Shown here: piece by piece, positions 9,995-19,181 of the stretch
Layout of the letters: each line of letters starts with the position of its first letter
Numbering within the stretch: position 1 is the first letter of the stretch
NCBI GenBank assembly: GCA_900473745.1
Contig: UCMW01000002.1
Span: forward strand, 1,265 to 65,264
Reading direction: 5' to 3'
DNA length: 64,000 nt
Source of the DNA: Hyphomicrobiales bacterium
Lineage (GTDB): Bacteria > Pseudomonadota > Alphaproteobacteria > Rhizobiales > Rhizobiaceae
The notes under the pieces: generated by a model
What the model was told of the DNA's origin: nothing
Seen by the model: only the letters and a program-made list of their open reading frames with translations
The model's database searches: none
Position numbers and translations under genes: made by a program

Positions 9995-10347
9995 AGCAAA
10001 CTGACATGATCCTCGATACGATCTTCCACGCACTCGGTGACCGCACCCGTCGCCAGATGCTTTTCGACCTCTCCAAGGGAGAGCGGAGCGTCGGCGAACT
10101 GGCGGAGCCCCATGCCATGTCGCTGGCAGCGGCATCCAAGCACATCAAGGTGCTGGAAGGGGCAGGCCTCGTGCGCCGCGAGATCAGGGGACGAACCCAC
10201 CTCTGCCGTCTGGATCCGGGGCCGCTTTCGGGCGCCCACCAGTGGCTGAGTCACTATGAGCACTTCTGGACCGGCCGGCTGGACGTTCTCGAACGGCTCC
10301 TTCGAGCGGAGGATGCCGCATCTGCCAACAACAAGGATGGAGAATGA
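9988..10347 (+). CDS. ArsR-family winged-helix regulator
   Basis: A 119-residue DNA-binding repressor of the ArsR (SdpR-like) type. The fold is recognised from IFHALGDRTRRQMLFDLS, the recognition-helix region SLAAASKHIKVLEGAGLV and the wing RREIRGRTHLCRL. No Cys or His metal site is seen, so it is probably not a metal sensor. The ATG at 9988 fits the predicted leaderless message; an ATG at 10006 is the alternative, and neither has a ribosome site. Its stop overlaps the start of the SRPBCC gene. Such pairs are common: the regulator usually controls itself and its SRPBCC partner. Confidence 0.9.
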   Translation: MVEQTDMILDTIFHALGDRTRRQMLFDLSKGERSVGELAEPHAMSLAAASKHIKVLEGAGLVRREIRGRTHLCRLDPGPLSGAHQWLSHYEHFWTGRLDVLERLLRAEDAASANNKDGE

Positions 10348-10883
10348 CGATGACGGAACTACTGGAAATCGAAGCTTACGGACGCGTGACGGAACCGGCG
10401 ACGCTGGTGATCGAGCGCCTCCTGCCGGGGCCGGCCTCGCGGATCTGGAGCTATCTCATCGATGCAGACAAGCGAAAGCTCTGGCTGGCCGACGGTGTGA
10501 TGGAGGCGAAGGCGGGTGCGCCGTTCGAACTCGTCTGGCGCAACGAGGAGCTGACCGACCCGCCGGGTCCGCGCCCCGAAGGCTTCAGCGAGGAGATGCG
10601 CATGAAGAGCCGGGTGCTGGAGGTCCAGAAGGAGAAGCGGCTGGTCTTTACATGGCATGACACCGGCGAGGTTTGCATCGACCTCAGGCCGGAAGGTGAC
10701 GAAGTCCTCATGACGGTCACACACCGCCGGATCACGGATCGGGCCAACATGCTGATGGTGGGAGCCGGCTGGCACATGCATCTCGATATTCTCGCAGCCA
10801 GACTGCGCGGCAAGACGCCGGAACCCTTCTGGGATGGCTGGCTGCGTCTGAAGGCCGAATACGACAAGCGGATACCTGCCTGA
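10344..10883 (+). CDS. SRPBCC-family (AHSA1-like) protein
   Basis: A 179-residue START/SRPBCC-fold protein, likely cytosolic and binding an unknown hydrophobic ligand. Family features are an early LPGPASRIWSYLIDADKRKLWLADG and a later ITDRANMLMVGAGWHMHLDIL. It overlaps the ArsR gene by 4 bases (ATGA), so the two are translationally coupled. A second ATG at 10350 is also possible. No enzymatic activity is implied. Confidence 0.85.
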   Translation: MTMTELLEIEAYGRVTEPATLVIERLLPGPASRIWSYLIDADKRKLWLADGVMEAKAGAPFELVWRNEELTDPPGPRPEGFSEEMRMKSRVLEVQKEKRLVFTWHDTGEVCIDLRPEGDEVLMTVTHRRITDRANMLMVGAGWHMHLDILAARLRGKTPEPFWDGWLRLKAEYDKRIPA

Positions 10884-10910
10884 GCCGCTTGCGCGCAATG
10901 CCATGAAGGA

Positions 10911-10943
10911 GGGCCCTCCCCAGCGATGAGGAGGGCCCTTTTT
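10911..10943 (+). terminator. Terminator after ArsR/SRPBCC operon
   Basis: GGGCCCTCC and GGAGGGCCC (9-base stem) with five T directly after; a typical intrinsic terminator. Confidence 0.85.
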
Positions 10944-10966
10944 CGTATCGTCTGTCAGCTGATGGC

Positions 10967-12628
10967 TCAGGGTTGAGGCGCCGGCGTGGCAGCTGGTGCC
11001 GGGGGCTCGGCATCCTGGACTGCACCTTCCGGCTCAGTCGCCGGAACATCCGTCTGCGGCGGGTTGACCGACGGCGGCGCCAGCGTGCCATTGCCCGGAT
11101 CGGCCGGAGTGTCCGGCGTCGGAGCCGCTGCCGGATCGTCGGCCGGTGCGACAGTCGGATCGACAGGCGCTGCGGGCTGGATGGTGCCGCCGGGCTCGGT
11201 CTCCGTTGCTTCCGTCGCCGCCGAATTGGCCTCGGCCGCTGGCGAGCCTGCCGGCATCTCGTCCGTCCCGATCGGCTCCGCGAGAGGTGCGGCACCGGTG
11301 GCGGCGACACGCCAGACGGTGTTGCCCGCATCGTCTGCGATCAGAAGCGCGCCGGTTCCATCGAAACCAAGACCGACGGGGCGGCCGCGGGCTTCTTCGG
11401 CGGGGTTGAGGAAGCCTGTTACCACGTCGCGGGCTTCACCCGACGGCATGCCGTTTTCGAAGGGCACATAGAGCACCTTGTAGCCGTTGAAGTGGTCGCG
11501 GTTCCAACTGCCGCGATTGCCGACAAAGGCACCGTTTTCATACTCGGCCGGCATAGCCATGCCCATGGAGAAGGCAAGGCCGAGGGCGGCCACATGGCTG
11601 GACAGGGCATAGTCGGGCTTGATCGCCTGTTCGACCATGTCGGGGCGCGGCGGATGCAGGCGCGGGTCGACATGCTGGCCGTAATAGGACCAGGGCCAGC
11701 CGTAGAAACCGCGATCCTGGACCGAAGTCATGTAGTCGGGCACGAGGTTGGGCCCGAGTTCGTCGCGCTCGTTGACGACGGTCCAGAGCGCACCGCTTTC
11801 CGGGTTGATCGTGAGGCCATTCGGGTTGCGAAGGCCAGACGCATAGACGCGGGACGCGCCGGTCTCGCGGTCGATCTGCCAGATCGCGGCGCGGCCCTTT
11901 TCGGCTTCCAGCCCTCGTTCGCCGGCATTCGAATTAGACCCGACAGAGGCATAGAGGAAACGGCCGTCGGGGCTAAGCGCCAAATCCTTCGTCCAGTGGT
12001 GATTGATCGGCCCGCCTGGCAGGGGTGAGAGCACGCGCGGCGGCGTGGTGATCTCGTTCTGGCCGAGCTGGTAGTCATAGGCGAGCACCGCATCGGCGGC
12101 CGCGACGTAAAGCGTGTCGTCGATGAAGGCGAGGCCGAAGGGCGAGTTGAGATCCTTCAGGAGATCGTGGCGTTCGTCGACGGTGCCGTCACGATTGGTG
12201 TCGCGCAGCAGGGTGATGAGGTTGGTCGGCTTGTCGCCACCGCCGCCGCCCGAGGCAAAGGACATGATGAAGCCGCGGATGACATCTTTCGGGCGCTCGA
12301 CGGGCTTGCCGGGCGGTGCCTTGCTCTGCACGACGAGCACGTCGCCATTCGGCAGAGTATGCACGGTGCGCGGATTGGCGAGATCCTTGGCGTAAGCCGT
12401 GATGGTGAACCCGTCGACCACGTCGGGGGTCTCGTTGTCGCCCCATCCGACGACTTCCGCAACCTTGAGGTCGGGCACGAGGGACTGGCTCGGCTCAGGG
12501 AGGACAGGATCGGGGCCGATCTGGCTGGTGACGTCGAAATCACCGTTGTCGTCGCTGCAGCCGGCGAGCGCGAGAACGAGAACGGCTGTCGAGGCGAGCG
12601 CCGCGCGGCGCAGGGTGGGGCGGTTCAT
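10967..12628 (-). CDS. PQQ-dependent sugar (sorbosone-type) dehydrogenase lipoprotein
   Basis: A 553-residue periplasmic protein with a beta-propeller of the soluble glucose/sorbosone dehydrogenase family, which oxidises sugars or related aldehydes with pyrroloquinoline quinone. LALAGC near residue 23 is a lipobox, so it should be lipid-anchored. The propeller spans about 55-430 (for example HHWTKDLALSPDGRFLYASV). The last 120 residues are an Ala/Pro/Glu/Thr-rich disordered tail. Its start overlaps the upstream DUF2231 gene by 4 bases. Substrate is unknown, and no pqq genes are in this window. Confidence 0.85.
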   Translation of the reverse strand: MNRPTLRRAALASTAVLVLALAGCSDDNGDFDVTSQIGPDPVLPEPSQSLVPDLKVAEVVGWGDNETPDVVDGFTITAYAKDLANPRTVHTLPNGDVLVVQSKAPPGKPVERPKDVIRGFIMSFASGGGGGDKPTNLITLLRDTNRDGTVDERHDLLKDLNSPFGLAFIDDTLYVAAADAVLAYDYQLGQNEITTPPRVLSPLPGGPINHHWTKDLALSPDGRFLYASVGSNSNAGERGLEAEKGRAAIWQIDRETGASRVYASGLRNPNGLTINPESGALWTVVNERDELGPNLVPDYMTSVQDRGFYGWPWSYYGQHVDPRLHPPRPDMVEQAIKPDYALSSHVAALGLAFSMGMAMPAEYENGAFVGNRGSWNRDHFNGYKVLYVPFENGMPSGEARDVVTGFLNPAEEARGRPVGLGFDGTGALLIADDAGNTVWRVAATGAAPLAEPIGTDEMPAGSPAAEANSAATEATETEPGGTIQPAAPVDPTVAPADDPAAAPTPDTPADPGNGTLAPPSVNPPQTDVPATEPEGAVQDAEPPAPAATPAPQP

Positions 12629-13062
12629 GGGGTTCTCCAGGCATCGGCGGCGCGCTGGTCGGCCGTGAGATACACACAGGCGATCATGGCGATCACGGTG
12701 ACGGTCGAGGCGATGAGGCCGTAAGGGACGATGGCGGTCCAGCCGTCACCGGCGTGGATGAAGCTGTTGAGGATGGCGAGCACCAGGATGCCGATGAAGG
12801 CGAGGGACGCAGGCCAGCGCGGACGAAGCGCACGGGTGGCCGGGCGGGCGAGATCGATGAGGCCGGCAAGCACGGCGAGGGCGCCAAAGACCAGGCCGAA
12901 GAACAACAGCCAGTCGGAGAAATTGCTCCACATCAGGTGCGACGTCCGCCAGTAGAGGATGTCGGTGATCAGCGTCAGGGTGAAGCAGACGAAGGGGAAG
13001 GGGGCGAAGAGCGCCGAAAACGGATAGGCGTTGCCGGCAGCGGGCGGAGAGTGAAGGGCCAT
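12625..13062 (-). CDS. DUF2231 family membrane protein
   Basis: A 145-residue protein with four predicted membrane helices (around PFPFVCFTLTLITDILYW, LLFFGLVFGALAVLAGLIDL and two more), matching the DUF2231 family. The ATG at 13062 is the first plausible start; a longer in-frame reading begins in poor context. It overlaps the dehydrogenase gene by 4 bases (ATGA), so the two proteins probably work together, perhaps with the membrane protein passing electrons or anchoring the enzyme; that is inference. Confidence 0.8.
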   Translation of the reverse strand: MALHSPPAAGNAYPFSALFAPFPFVCFTLTLITDILYWRTSHLMWSNFSDWLLFFGLVFGALAVLAGLIDLARPATRALRPRWPASLAFIGILVLAILNSFIHAGDGWTAIVPYGLIASTVTVIAMIACVYLTADQRAADAWRTP

Positions 13063-13172
13063 GGCGATCTCGATCTGGAGGGATGGGATACCTAAGCCAG
13101 ACGACCGAGCGCCTCCTTTTGTTCCATACTGCAACCACCGGCTGACTGTGATGTGAGCGACAGGCGCGATGC

Positions 13173-13199
13173 AAAAAGCCCGCGGCGATTGCGCGGGCT
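13173..13199 (-). terminator. Terminator after gpt
   Basis: On the minus strand AGCCCGCG and CGCGGGCT form the stem and TTTTT follows, 28 bases past the gpt stop. Confidence 0.8.
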
Positions 13200-13227
13200 C
13201 TTGGAAATCATGCAGTAGGAGGGCGTT

Positions 13228-13725
13228 TCAGCCCTTCGAGCCCTTGGCAATCGGCTCCTGATAGGTGAAGCCCATGTCCCAGGGGAAGTAGATCCAGGTG
13301 TCCTGGGAGACTTCGGTGACGAAGGTGTCGATGGTCGGCACGCCCTTCGGCTTGGCGTAGACGCAGGCGAAATGCGCCTTCGGCATCATGGCGCGCACTT
13401 CCAGCGCCGTCTTGCCGGTGTCGGTGAGGTCATCGACCACGAGCACGCCTTCGCCGCCATTGACCATCAGCTCTGCGGTAATCCCCTTCAGGAGGTTCAT
13501 TTCGCCCTGGTTGACATAGTCGTGGTAGGAGGCGACGCAGACCGTCTCGATCAGGCGGATGTTGAGTTCGCGCGAGATGATCGCCGCCGGCACCAGGCCG
13601 CCGCGGGTGATGCAGACGATGGCGCGGAACTCCTGGCCGAGACCGGCAAGGCGCCAGGCAAGCGCCCGCGCATCGCGGTGGAACTGGTCCCAGGAAACGG
13701 GGAAGGCTTTATCGGGAAGAGACAT
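13228..13725 (-). CDS. gpt: Xanthine (xanthine-guanine) phosphoribosyltransferase
   Basis: Purine salvage enzyme joining xanthine or guanine to PRPP in the cytosol. 165 residues from the ATG at 13725; an upstream in-frame ATG would add an Arg/Pro-rich stretch absent from the family. The PRPP-binding loop is [15 protein letters not shown] near residue 90, and the flexible loop region [14 protein letters not shown] is near 42. It is a monocistronic gene with its own terminator. Confidence 0.93.
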   Translation of the reverse strand: MSLPDKAFPVSWDQFHRDARALAWRLAGLGQEFRAIVCITRGGLVPAAIISRELNIRLIETVCVASYHDYVNQGEMNLLKGITAELMVNGGEGVLVVDDLTDTGKTALEVRAMMPKAHFACVYAKPKGVPTIDTFVTEVSQDTWIYFPWDMGFTYQEPIAKGSKG

Positions 13726-13950
13726 GGCAAGAGGGCTCCGCTGGCTGGATGGTATCGTCCGCGCCGGTATGCGGCGCCATGGACCGGATCCCTTGAGCGG
13801 GCCGCCTTTTTCGCGGGTCCTGAAACGCGTTTCGCGCGGCATGCACCGCGCGAAGCTCGTCCCCGAGGGGCTCCAGTCTTTGGCCGTTGCTATTAGCGGG
13901 AATCCGAAGCCTCTGGCAAGGCCCGTGTTCCATCCCGCCCTCGCTCTGGA

Positions 13951-14793
13951 TCAGCGCGACAGCAGCGTCAGCGCCGTCATCGAATCGAGCAGCGTGCGGG
14001 TGACGCCGCCGAACAGCATTTCCCACCAGCGCTTGTTGCCATAGGCGCCCATCACCAGGAGATCGATGGAGCTGTCCGACAGGCGGTTTTCGATCGCGAT
14101 GGCCGGAGCAAGGCCAGTCTTTTCCGACGAGCTGAGCGTGACATTGATGCCGTGGCGGGCAAGCGAGGCGGCGATCTCGGCACCCGCCATCGGGGCGCTC
14201 TGGCCGGCATTGTCGCTCGCGTCGACGGTGAAGATCTCGACCATCTCGGCGGCTTTGAGGAAGGGCAGCGCATCGAAGGTGGCGCGGGCCGCCTCGCGCG
14301 AGCCGTTCCAGGCGACCAGCATCCGCCGGATCGGTTTGGGGTCTTTCAGGATATGCGGGATCAGCAGCACCGGGCGCCCGCTTTCGAACAGGAAGCTTTC
14401 AAGCTCCGAGCGGGTCTCCGACAGCATGCCGGTTTCGCCTTGGGCGGCGATGACGAGATCGACGCTGCGGGCGCTGTCGATCAGCGAGGCCGAGTTGAAG
14501 CCCGAGGACGTGACGAAGCTGCGCCACTCATGCGAAAGGCCCTCGCGACTACCGATCTCGCGGAAGATCTTTTCCACGCTTTCGGTTTCCTGATGCGCCA
14601 TGTCCTGCAAGGCCTGGACCGTCGCGGGATCGGGGATCTCCATCGGGGCCACGAGCGGCACCATGGCGACGGCTTCCGCATGCGCGCCGATCACATGCGA
14701 CTGGAACTGGTTGGCGATCGCGACGGTGAAATCCGTCACCTGGCGCGTGGTCGTCGGGGTGTCCAATATGGAAAGAAGTGTCCGGTAACCCAT
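13951..14793 (-). CDS. Universal stress protein, two tandem UspA domains
   Basis: A 280-residue cytosolic protein with two UspA domains in tandem. The second ends with the ATP-binding loop LVMGAYGNKRWWEMLFGGVTR, which fits G-2X-G-9X-G-(S/T); the first domain has a degenerate loop. The start at 14793 has GAGGAGA six bases upstream. A TTGAC-N4-GTCAA palindrome 73 bases upstream suggests control by an FNR/FixK-type regulator in low oxygen, as is known for usp genes in related bacteria. The exact role is unknown. Confidence 0.9.
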   Translation of the reverse strand: MGYRTLLSILDTPTTTRQVTDFTVAIANQFQSHVIGAHAEAVAMVPLVAPMEIPDPATVQALQDMAHQETESVEKIFREIGSREGLSHEWRSFVTSSGFNSASLIDSARSVDLVIAAQGETGMLSETRSELESFLFESGRPVLLIPHILKDPKPIRRMLVAWNGSREAARATFDALPFLKAAEMVEIFTVDASDNAGQSAPMAGAEIAASLARHGINVTLSSSEKTGLAPAIAIENRLSDSSIDLLVMGAYGNKRWWEMLFGGVTRTLLDSMTALTLLSR

Positions 14794-14865
14794 GGTCGTC
14801 TCCTCTCGCGGCGCTTATTCATCGTCCGCATGAGATAACTATGGATTCCGTTACGTTGTTCCGCC

Positions 14866-14879
14866 TTGACCTCGGTCAA
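14866..14879. promoter_or_regulatory. FNR/FixK-like box
   Basis: TTGAC-CTCG-GTCAA is a perfect 5+5 palindrome with a 4-base spacer, the geometry of CRP/FNR-family sites for FNR/FixK. It is upstream of the universal stress protein gene. Confidence 0.55.
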
Positions 14880-14899
14880 GTCGGGAGGGGCCTGACAGC

Positions 14900-15685
14900 T
14901 TAGGCGACCTCGCCGGTGCCGAGATCGCGCTTGGCGGCCGCGTCCTTCTCCGACCGCAAGGCCGCGATCATCGCCTCGACATCGGCCGCTGCCGCATCGA
15001 CCACCGCCTGGTCTCGCGCCCTGACGATCAGTTCGGTGGAGAAGCGAATGCCGTCGAAATGCGGATAGGAGCCGATCGAGGTCTCCGGATGGGCCTTCTG
15101 GATCGCGCCGAGTGCCGTTCCGATGTCGCCTTCGCCGAAGGGGCAGGGGATCGAGCGGGAGAGCACCCGCTGGCCGGTCGGCAATATGTTGATCACATGC
15201 GCCATCATCGCCTGGAAGACCTGGGGCACGCCGGCCATGATATGCACATTGCCGATGATGAAGCCGGGAGCGGTCGAGACCGGGTTCGGGATGTGGCGGC
15301 TGCCTTCCGGCATGCGCGCCATGCGCTGGCGCGCCTCGGTGAATTCCAGCCCGCGGCCGGCATACATGTCGCCAAGCAGCTTCATGGCGGCGGGATCATG
15401 CAGGCAGGGGACGCCGAAGGCCTTGGACACCGCATCTGCGGTGATGTCGTCATGCGTCGGGCCGATGCCGCCCGAGGTGAAGACGTAAGTGTATTTGGCC
15501 CTGAGCGCGTTCAGCGCCTCGACGATCGCATCCTCCTCGTCGGCGACGATACGGACCTCCTTCAGATCGATGCCGGCCACCGTCAGGAGATCGGCGAGAT
15601 GGCCGATATTCTTGTCCTTGGTGCGGCCGGACAGGAGTTCGTCGCCGATGGCGAGCATCGCGGCGGTCTTGATCGTGGAGGTCAT
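14900..15685 (-). CDS. CinA-like molybdopterin-binding-domain protein
   Basis: A 261-residue protein with the MoaB/MogA-like fold found in the N-terminal half of CinA. Family features are AAMLAIGDELLSGRTKDKN at the start and FTSGGIGPTHDDITADAVSKAFG near 70. It lacks the C-terminal nicotinamide-nucleotide amidase domain of full CinA, as is usual for short rhizobial forms. It was formerly called competence/damage-inducible protein; the best guess is nucleotide pyrophosphatase activity. I chose the ATG at 15685 because the family begins there. Confidence 0.85.
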   Translation of the reverse strand: MTSTIKTAAMLAIGDELLSGRTKDKNIGHLADLLTVAGIDLKEVRIVADEEDAIVEALNALRAKYTYVFTSGGIGPTHDDITADAVSKAFGVPCLHDPAAMKLLGDMYAGRGLEFTEARQRMARMPEGSRHIPNPVSTAPGFIIGNVHIMAGVPQVFQAMMAHVINILPTGQRVLSRSIPCPFGEGDIGTALGAIQKAHPETSIGSYPHFDGIRFSTELIVRARDQAVVDAAAADVEAMIAALRSEKDAAAKRDLGTGEVA

Positions 15686-15874
15686 GGAGTGAGTCCTATG
15701 GGATGAGGCGGGCGGAGGGAGGCAAGTTACCGTTTTGTGTCTGCGAAGAGAAGTAAAGGCCGTCATTGATTGAACACTGCGTTCCCGTGCGCGCGACTGG
15801 TCGCCAGCCCGGAATGCGCTACATGTCACCTATCCACAGCGCGGCGGGGCCGCATGTTCAAAGGGAGATACGAC

Positions 15875-16471
15875 ATGGCCAAGGTACTGGTTCTCTACTA
15901 TTCCGCTTACGGTCACATCGAGACGATGGCTTACGCCGTTGCCGAAGGCGCAAAGTCGGCTGGCGCCGACGTCACCGTCAAGCGCGTTCCCGAACTGGTC
16001 CCGGATGATGTCGCCAAGGCCTCCTATTACAAGATGGACCAGAAGGCCGAAATCGCCTCTCCTGCCGAACTCGACCAGTATGACGCCATCATCGTCGGCG
16101 CCGGTACCCGTTATGGCACGGTCGCCTCTCAGATGCGCAATTTCTGGGATCAGACCGGCGGCCTCTGGGCGCAGGGCAAGCTGACCGGCAAGCTCGGCTC
16201 GATGTTCACCTCGACCGCCACCCAACATGGCGGCCAGGAAACCACGATCATGGGCTTCATCCCGACCTTCCTGCATCACGGCATGCTCTATGCAGGCCTG
16301 CCTTACGCCTTCCAGGGCCAGATGGGTGTGAGCGAAGTCATGGGCAACTCGCCCTACGGCGCCTCCACGATCACGGCCGGCGACGGCTCGCGCCAGCCCT
16401 CCGAGATCGAGCTCGAAGGTGCCCGCTACCAGGGCGCCCATGTGGCCAAGCTGGCTGCCAAGCTCGCCTGA
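15875..16471 (+). CDS. wrbA: NAD(P)H:quinone oxidoreductase WrbA
   Basis: A flavodoxin-like FMN enzyme that reduces quinones by two electrons and protects against redox cycling. 198 residues from the ATG at 15875, preceded by AAGGGAGA. The FMN phosphate loop [12 protein letters not shown] is at residues 8-19, and [15 protein letters not shown] and the C-terminal [13 protein letters not shown] region are typical of WrbA. It is transcribed alone with its own terminator. Confidence 0.95.
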   Translation: MAKVLVLYYSAYGHIETMAYAVAEGAKSAGADVTVKRVPELVPDDVAKASYYKMDQKAEIASPAELDQYDAIIVGAGTRYGTVASQMRNFWDQTGGLWAQGKLTGKLGSMFTSTATQHGGQETTIMGFIPTFLHHGMLYAGLPYAFQGQMGVSEVMGNSPYGASTITAGDGSRQPSEIELEGARYQGAHVAKLAAKLA

Positions 16472-16497
16472 GCAGCACAAGATTGACCTTCGTGGAG

Positions 16498-16523
16498 AGG
16501 CGGGGCAGATGCTCCGCCTTTTT
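16498..16523 (+). terminator. Terminator after wrbA
   Basis: AGGCGGGGCA and TGCTCCGCCT pair over ten positions with one G-U, followed by TTTTT; 27 bases past the wrbA stop. Confidence 0.75.
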
Positions 16524-16640
16524 ATTTGCCGGCAAGAGAGGCGTGAACCTCGATGGTTAAAATGCGATCTTTCCCAGCAGGGGTCTCTTCATCGCCGCAG
16601 CGCATTCTTCTCGTCGCAAAGACCCGAAAGGAAGCATGCC

Positions 16641-16904
16641 ATGAACCAGCCAGAACGTCGCCGCCAGCCCCGTCTGAGGGCCCTCAAGTCCGGCCGCGCC
16701 ATCCTCGCCGGCGGCCACTCCACCTTCGACTGCATGATCCGCAATCTCTCGCCGGTCGGCGCCAAGGTCACTTTCGAATCGACCGTCGACATTCCCGCTA
16801 GCTTTCGTCTGCGCCTGGAAGACGGAACCACGCATGACTGCGCGGTCAAGTGGCGCAAGGAGCGCGAGCTCGGCGTGGAATTCCTCGATGCCCTCGCCAG
16901 CTGA
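16641..16904 (+). CDS. PilZ-domain protein
   Basis: An 87-residue stand-alone PilZ domain, likely a cyclic-di-GMP receptor in the cytosol. The Arg motif is in PERRRQPRLRALK (residues 4-16) and NLSPVG supplies the (D/N)xSxxG motif, so both c-di-GMP contacts are present. AAAGGAAG lies seven bases before the ATG. It is convergent with the next gene, a diguanylate cyclase, which would make the same second messenger. Its output is unknown. Confidence 0.85.
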   Translation: MNQPERRRQPRLRALKSGRAILAGGHSTFDCMIRNLSPVGAKVTFESTVDIPASFRLRLEDGTTHDCAVKWRKERELGVEFLDALAS

Positions 16905-16969
16905 GGGATCGAAGACACGGCGGGTGGCCCACACCAGTGTCGGTTTGTGGCGTGCCGATGTGACCGGAC

Positions 16970-18817
16970 TCAAGCGGTGCGGACCGCGTTGCGGCCTGCA
17001 GCCTTGGCCGAATAGAGCGCCTGATCTGCCAGTTTCAGAAGGTCTCCGACGCTGGCCGGTGCGGCATCCGGCAAGATGCTGATGCCGACGCTGACCGAGA
17101 CAAATCCGTGGGTGCTGCCCTGGTGAGGAATGGCCAGTGCCTCGACTGCCTTGCGAAACGCCACGGCGACGTCGAAGGCCGTGTCGATGTCGCAAAGTGG
17201 GAGGATGGCTCCCAATTCTTCGCCGCCGTACCGGGCCGAGAACCCCTTGACCCGATCGACCTCTTTTTTCAGACAGCTTGAGACGGCCTTGATCACTTCG
17301 TCTCCGGCAGGATGTCCGTAGATGTCGTTGTATTGCTTGAAGTTGTCGATGTCCGTCAACAGGACCGTGCCCAGGGCGCGCTCCTCGGAAGCAGCCATGA
17401 GGGCCTGATCAAATGCGCGGCGGTTTCTAAGACCCGTCAGCCCGTCCGTCGTCGCGAGCGCCGCAAGCTGTCCGTTCGCCTCGAGGAGGGCACCTTCGGC
17501 GTGCTTGGACTGAGAGACATCGCGATAGGTCATGAGGCAGCTTCCGTCGGGCTGCGGCTTGCTCTGCACTTCGATCCAGCGACCGTCGGATAGTTCGAAC
17601 TGCAGGCTTCCGGCCAGACCGAGCGTCTGCTCGAATTTGGCGAGGCATTCTTCGAGGCTGATTCCGTGCGACAGTTTGCGTTCGCCCCTTTCGAAGGACA
17701 GCGAGATGATGTCTCGATAGTGCCTTTCAGGATAGCGGATCTCCGCCGTCATAGGGAAAAGCGTGCGATAGTTTCCGTTGCAGAACTGAACCCGTCCATC
17801 GGGACCGAAGCTGACCAGCCCGTCGATCATGTTTTCCATCGCCAGCGCGAGCTTTTCTTGCGCCTGGAGATATTTTGCCTGCAAGTCCCGCGTCTCCGTC
17901 ACGTCACGATTGTGCGTGATCAGACCGAGCGTCTGTCCGTGTTCGTCCCGGATCACGGACTTGAGGGTCAACAGCCATCCGCCCTTTCCGTCGGGCAGCT
18001 CGAACGGTTGCTCGAATGACCGGGGCTCGCCGGAAGCCAGAACGGATTGCTCGTCTGTCCTGAATCGCGCGGCGATGTCGTGCGGATAGAAGTCGAAGTC
18101 TGTCTTTCCGATCAGCGCCTCGGCGGCCGGCGCCTGCATGAGCTTGGCCGTTGCCGGGTTCGTCATCACGAACCGCCCCCGGAGATCCTTGACGTTGAGG
18201 CAATCCGGCAGCTCGTCGATGACCGTCTTGTAGATTGCGTTCATCTTCTGCAGGCGCCGCCATTTCAGCTCCTGCGCCATGGCGATCGAACCCATCGCAA
18301 CAGCGACGAAGACGATGAGCAGAAGCGCCGGAAAAGTCGTCGAGAAGGCCGCTACACCGGCCGGTCCGGGAATCGCGAGCACGGCGAGTTGAACCATTGC
18401 GCTCTGCAGAATTGCCAACAGGATTACCGCCGCCGGACTTTGGCTATTGTCGATCCGCCGGACGACAAGGCCGATCAGCCCGCTCAATACGATGGCGGCG
18501 AGTCCGGTCGAGGCTCCCGCTCCGCCGGCATAAAGCCTCGCAATCCCGGCCATTGCGCCGGCGATCAGAGCTGGAACCGGTCCGCCAAAATAAGCAGGCA
18601 GGCTGATCAGCGCCGTGCGCAGGTCGATATAAACGCCGTCTGCGAGCTTGAACGGCAGTTGCATCACGATGACGGCGGATGTTCCGAAAAGCAGCCCGAA
18701 CAACAGCTTGCCGGACAGCGGCCCGAGCCTCGGCACGAGTTGCCGTGAGCTGGTCCATATCTGAATGGTCATGACCACGATGGCGAGATTGGCAAGCAGT
18801 TCAGTCCAGAGCGTCAA
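16970..18817 (-). CDS. Membrane diguanylate cyclase, 5TM-PAS-PAS-GGDEF
   Basis: A protein of about 615 residues with a 5-6 helix membrane sensor of the LytS-type 5TMR class (about 1-185), two PAS domains (about 190-300 and 325-425) and a GGDEF domain. It should make cyclic-di-GMP in the cytosol. The active-site loop reads GGEEL instead of GGEEF/GGDEF. The inhibitory RxxD site is degenerate (RVKG). I chose the TTG at 18817, nine bases after AAGGG and at the edge of the first helix; a GTG at 18862 adds 15 hydrophilic residues. The signal sensed is unknown. Confidence 0.85.
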   Translation of the reverse strand: MTLWTELLANLAIVVMTIQIWTSSRQLVPRLGPLSGKLLFGLLFGTSAVIVMQLPFKLADGVYIDLRTALISLPAYFGGPVPALIAGAMAGIARLYAGGAGASTGLAAIVLSGLIGLVVRRIDNSQSPAAVILLAILQSAMVQLAVLAIPGPAGVAAFSTTFPALLLIVFVAVAMGSIAMAQELKWRRLQKMNAIYKTVIDELPDCLNVKDLRGRFVMTNPATAKLMQAPAAEALIGKTDFDFYPHDIAARFRTDEQSVLASGEPRSFEQPFELPDGKGGWLLTLKSVIRDEHGQTLGLITHNRDVTETRDLQAKYLQAQEKLALAMENMIDGLVSFGPDGRVQFCNGNYRTLFPMTAEIRYPERHYRDIISLSFERGERKLSHGISLEECLAKFEQTLGLAGSLQFELSDGRWIEVQSKPQPDGSCLMTYRDVSQSKHAEGALLEANGQLAALATTDGLTGLRNRRAFDQALMAASEERALGTVLLTDIDNFKQYNDIYGHPAGDEVIKAVSSCLKKEVDRVKGFSARYGGEELGAILPLCDIDTAFDVAVAFRKAVEALAIPHQGSTHGFVSVSVGISILPDAAPASVGDLLKLADQALYSAKAAGRNAVRTA

Positions 18818-19091
18818 CGCGGCGTACCCTTCATCGCGACATGCAGCCTGCACGGCACACACCGCGGCAGCGCAAGCACATTAGCCCGAATTCGTGAACA
18901 GTTTTACTCTATACTAAAGTAAGGGGTTGAAGATATTGGCCGCGGATTGAACGGCGCAAGCGCGTGGGGGCTGGAATGTCCAGGTCGGGGCAAGGGGAGT
19001 GCACTTGTGCACGCCTTTTGCAGTCGGCGCAGACGCGTTTTGCACATGATGCCCTTGCTTTTTCCGGCCAAAGCTTTGAAAACGCTTGCAC

Positions 19092-19176
19092 GCGGACGTG
19101 GCGAAACTGGTAGACGCAAGAGACTTAAAATCTCTCGGCTTAGGTCATGCGGGTTCGATCCCCGCCGTCCGCACCA
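19092..19176 (+). tRNA. tRNA-Leu (anticodon UAA)
   Basis: An 85-base cloverleaf with CCA encoded. The acceptor arms GCGGACG and CGTCCGC pair, the anticodon loop reads CTTAAAA with TAA in place, and there is a long variable arm as expected for leucine. The T-loop GGTTCGATCC is standard. It ends 5 bases before the convergent regulator gene. Confidence 0.97.
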
Positions 19177-19181
19177 ACGTC

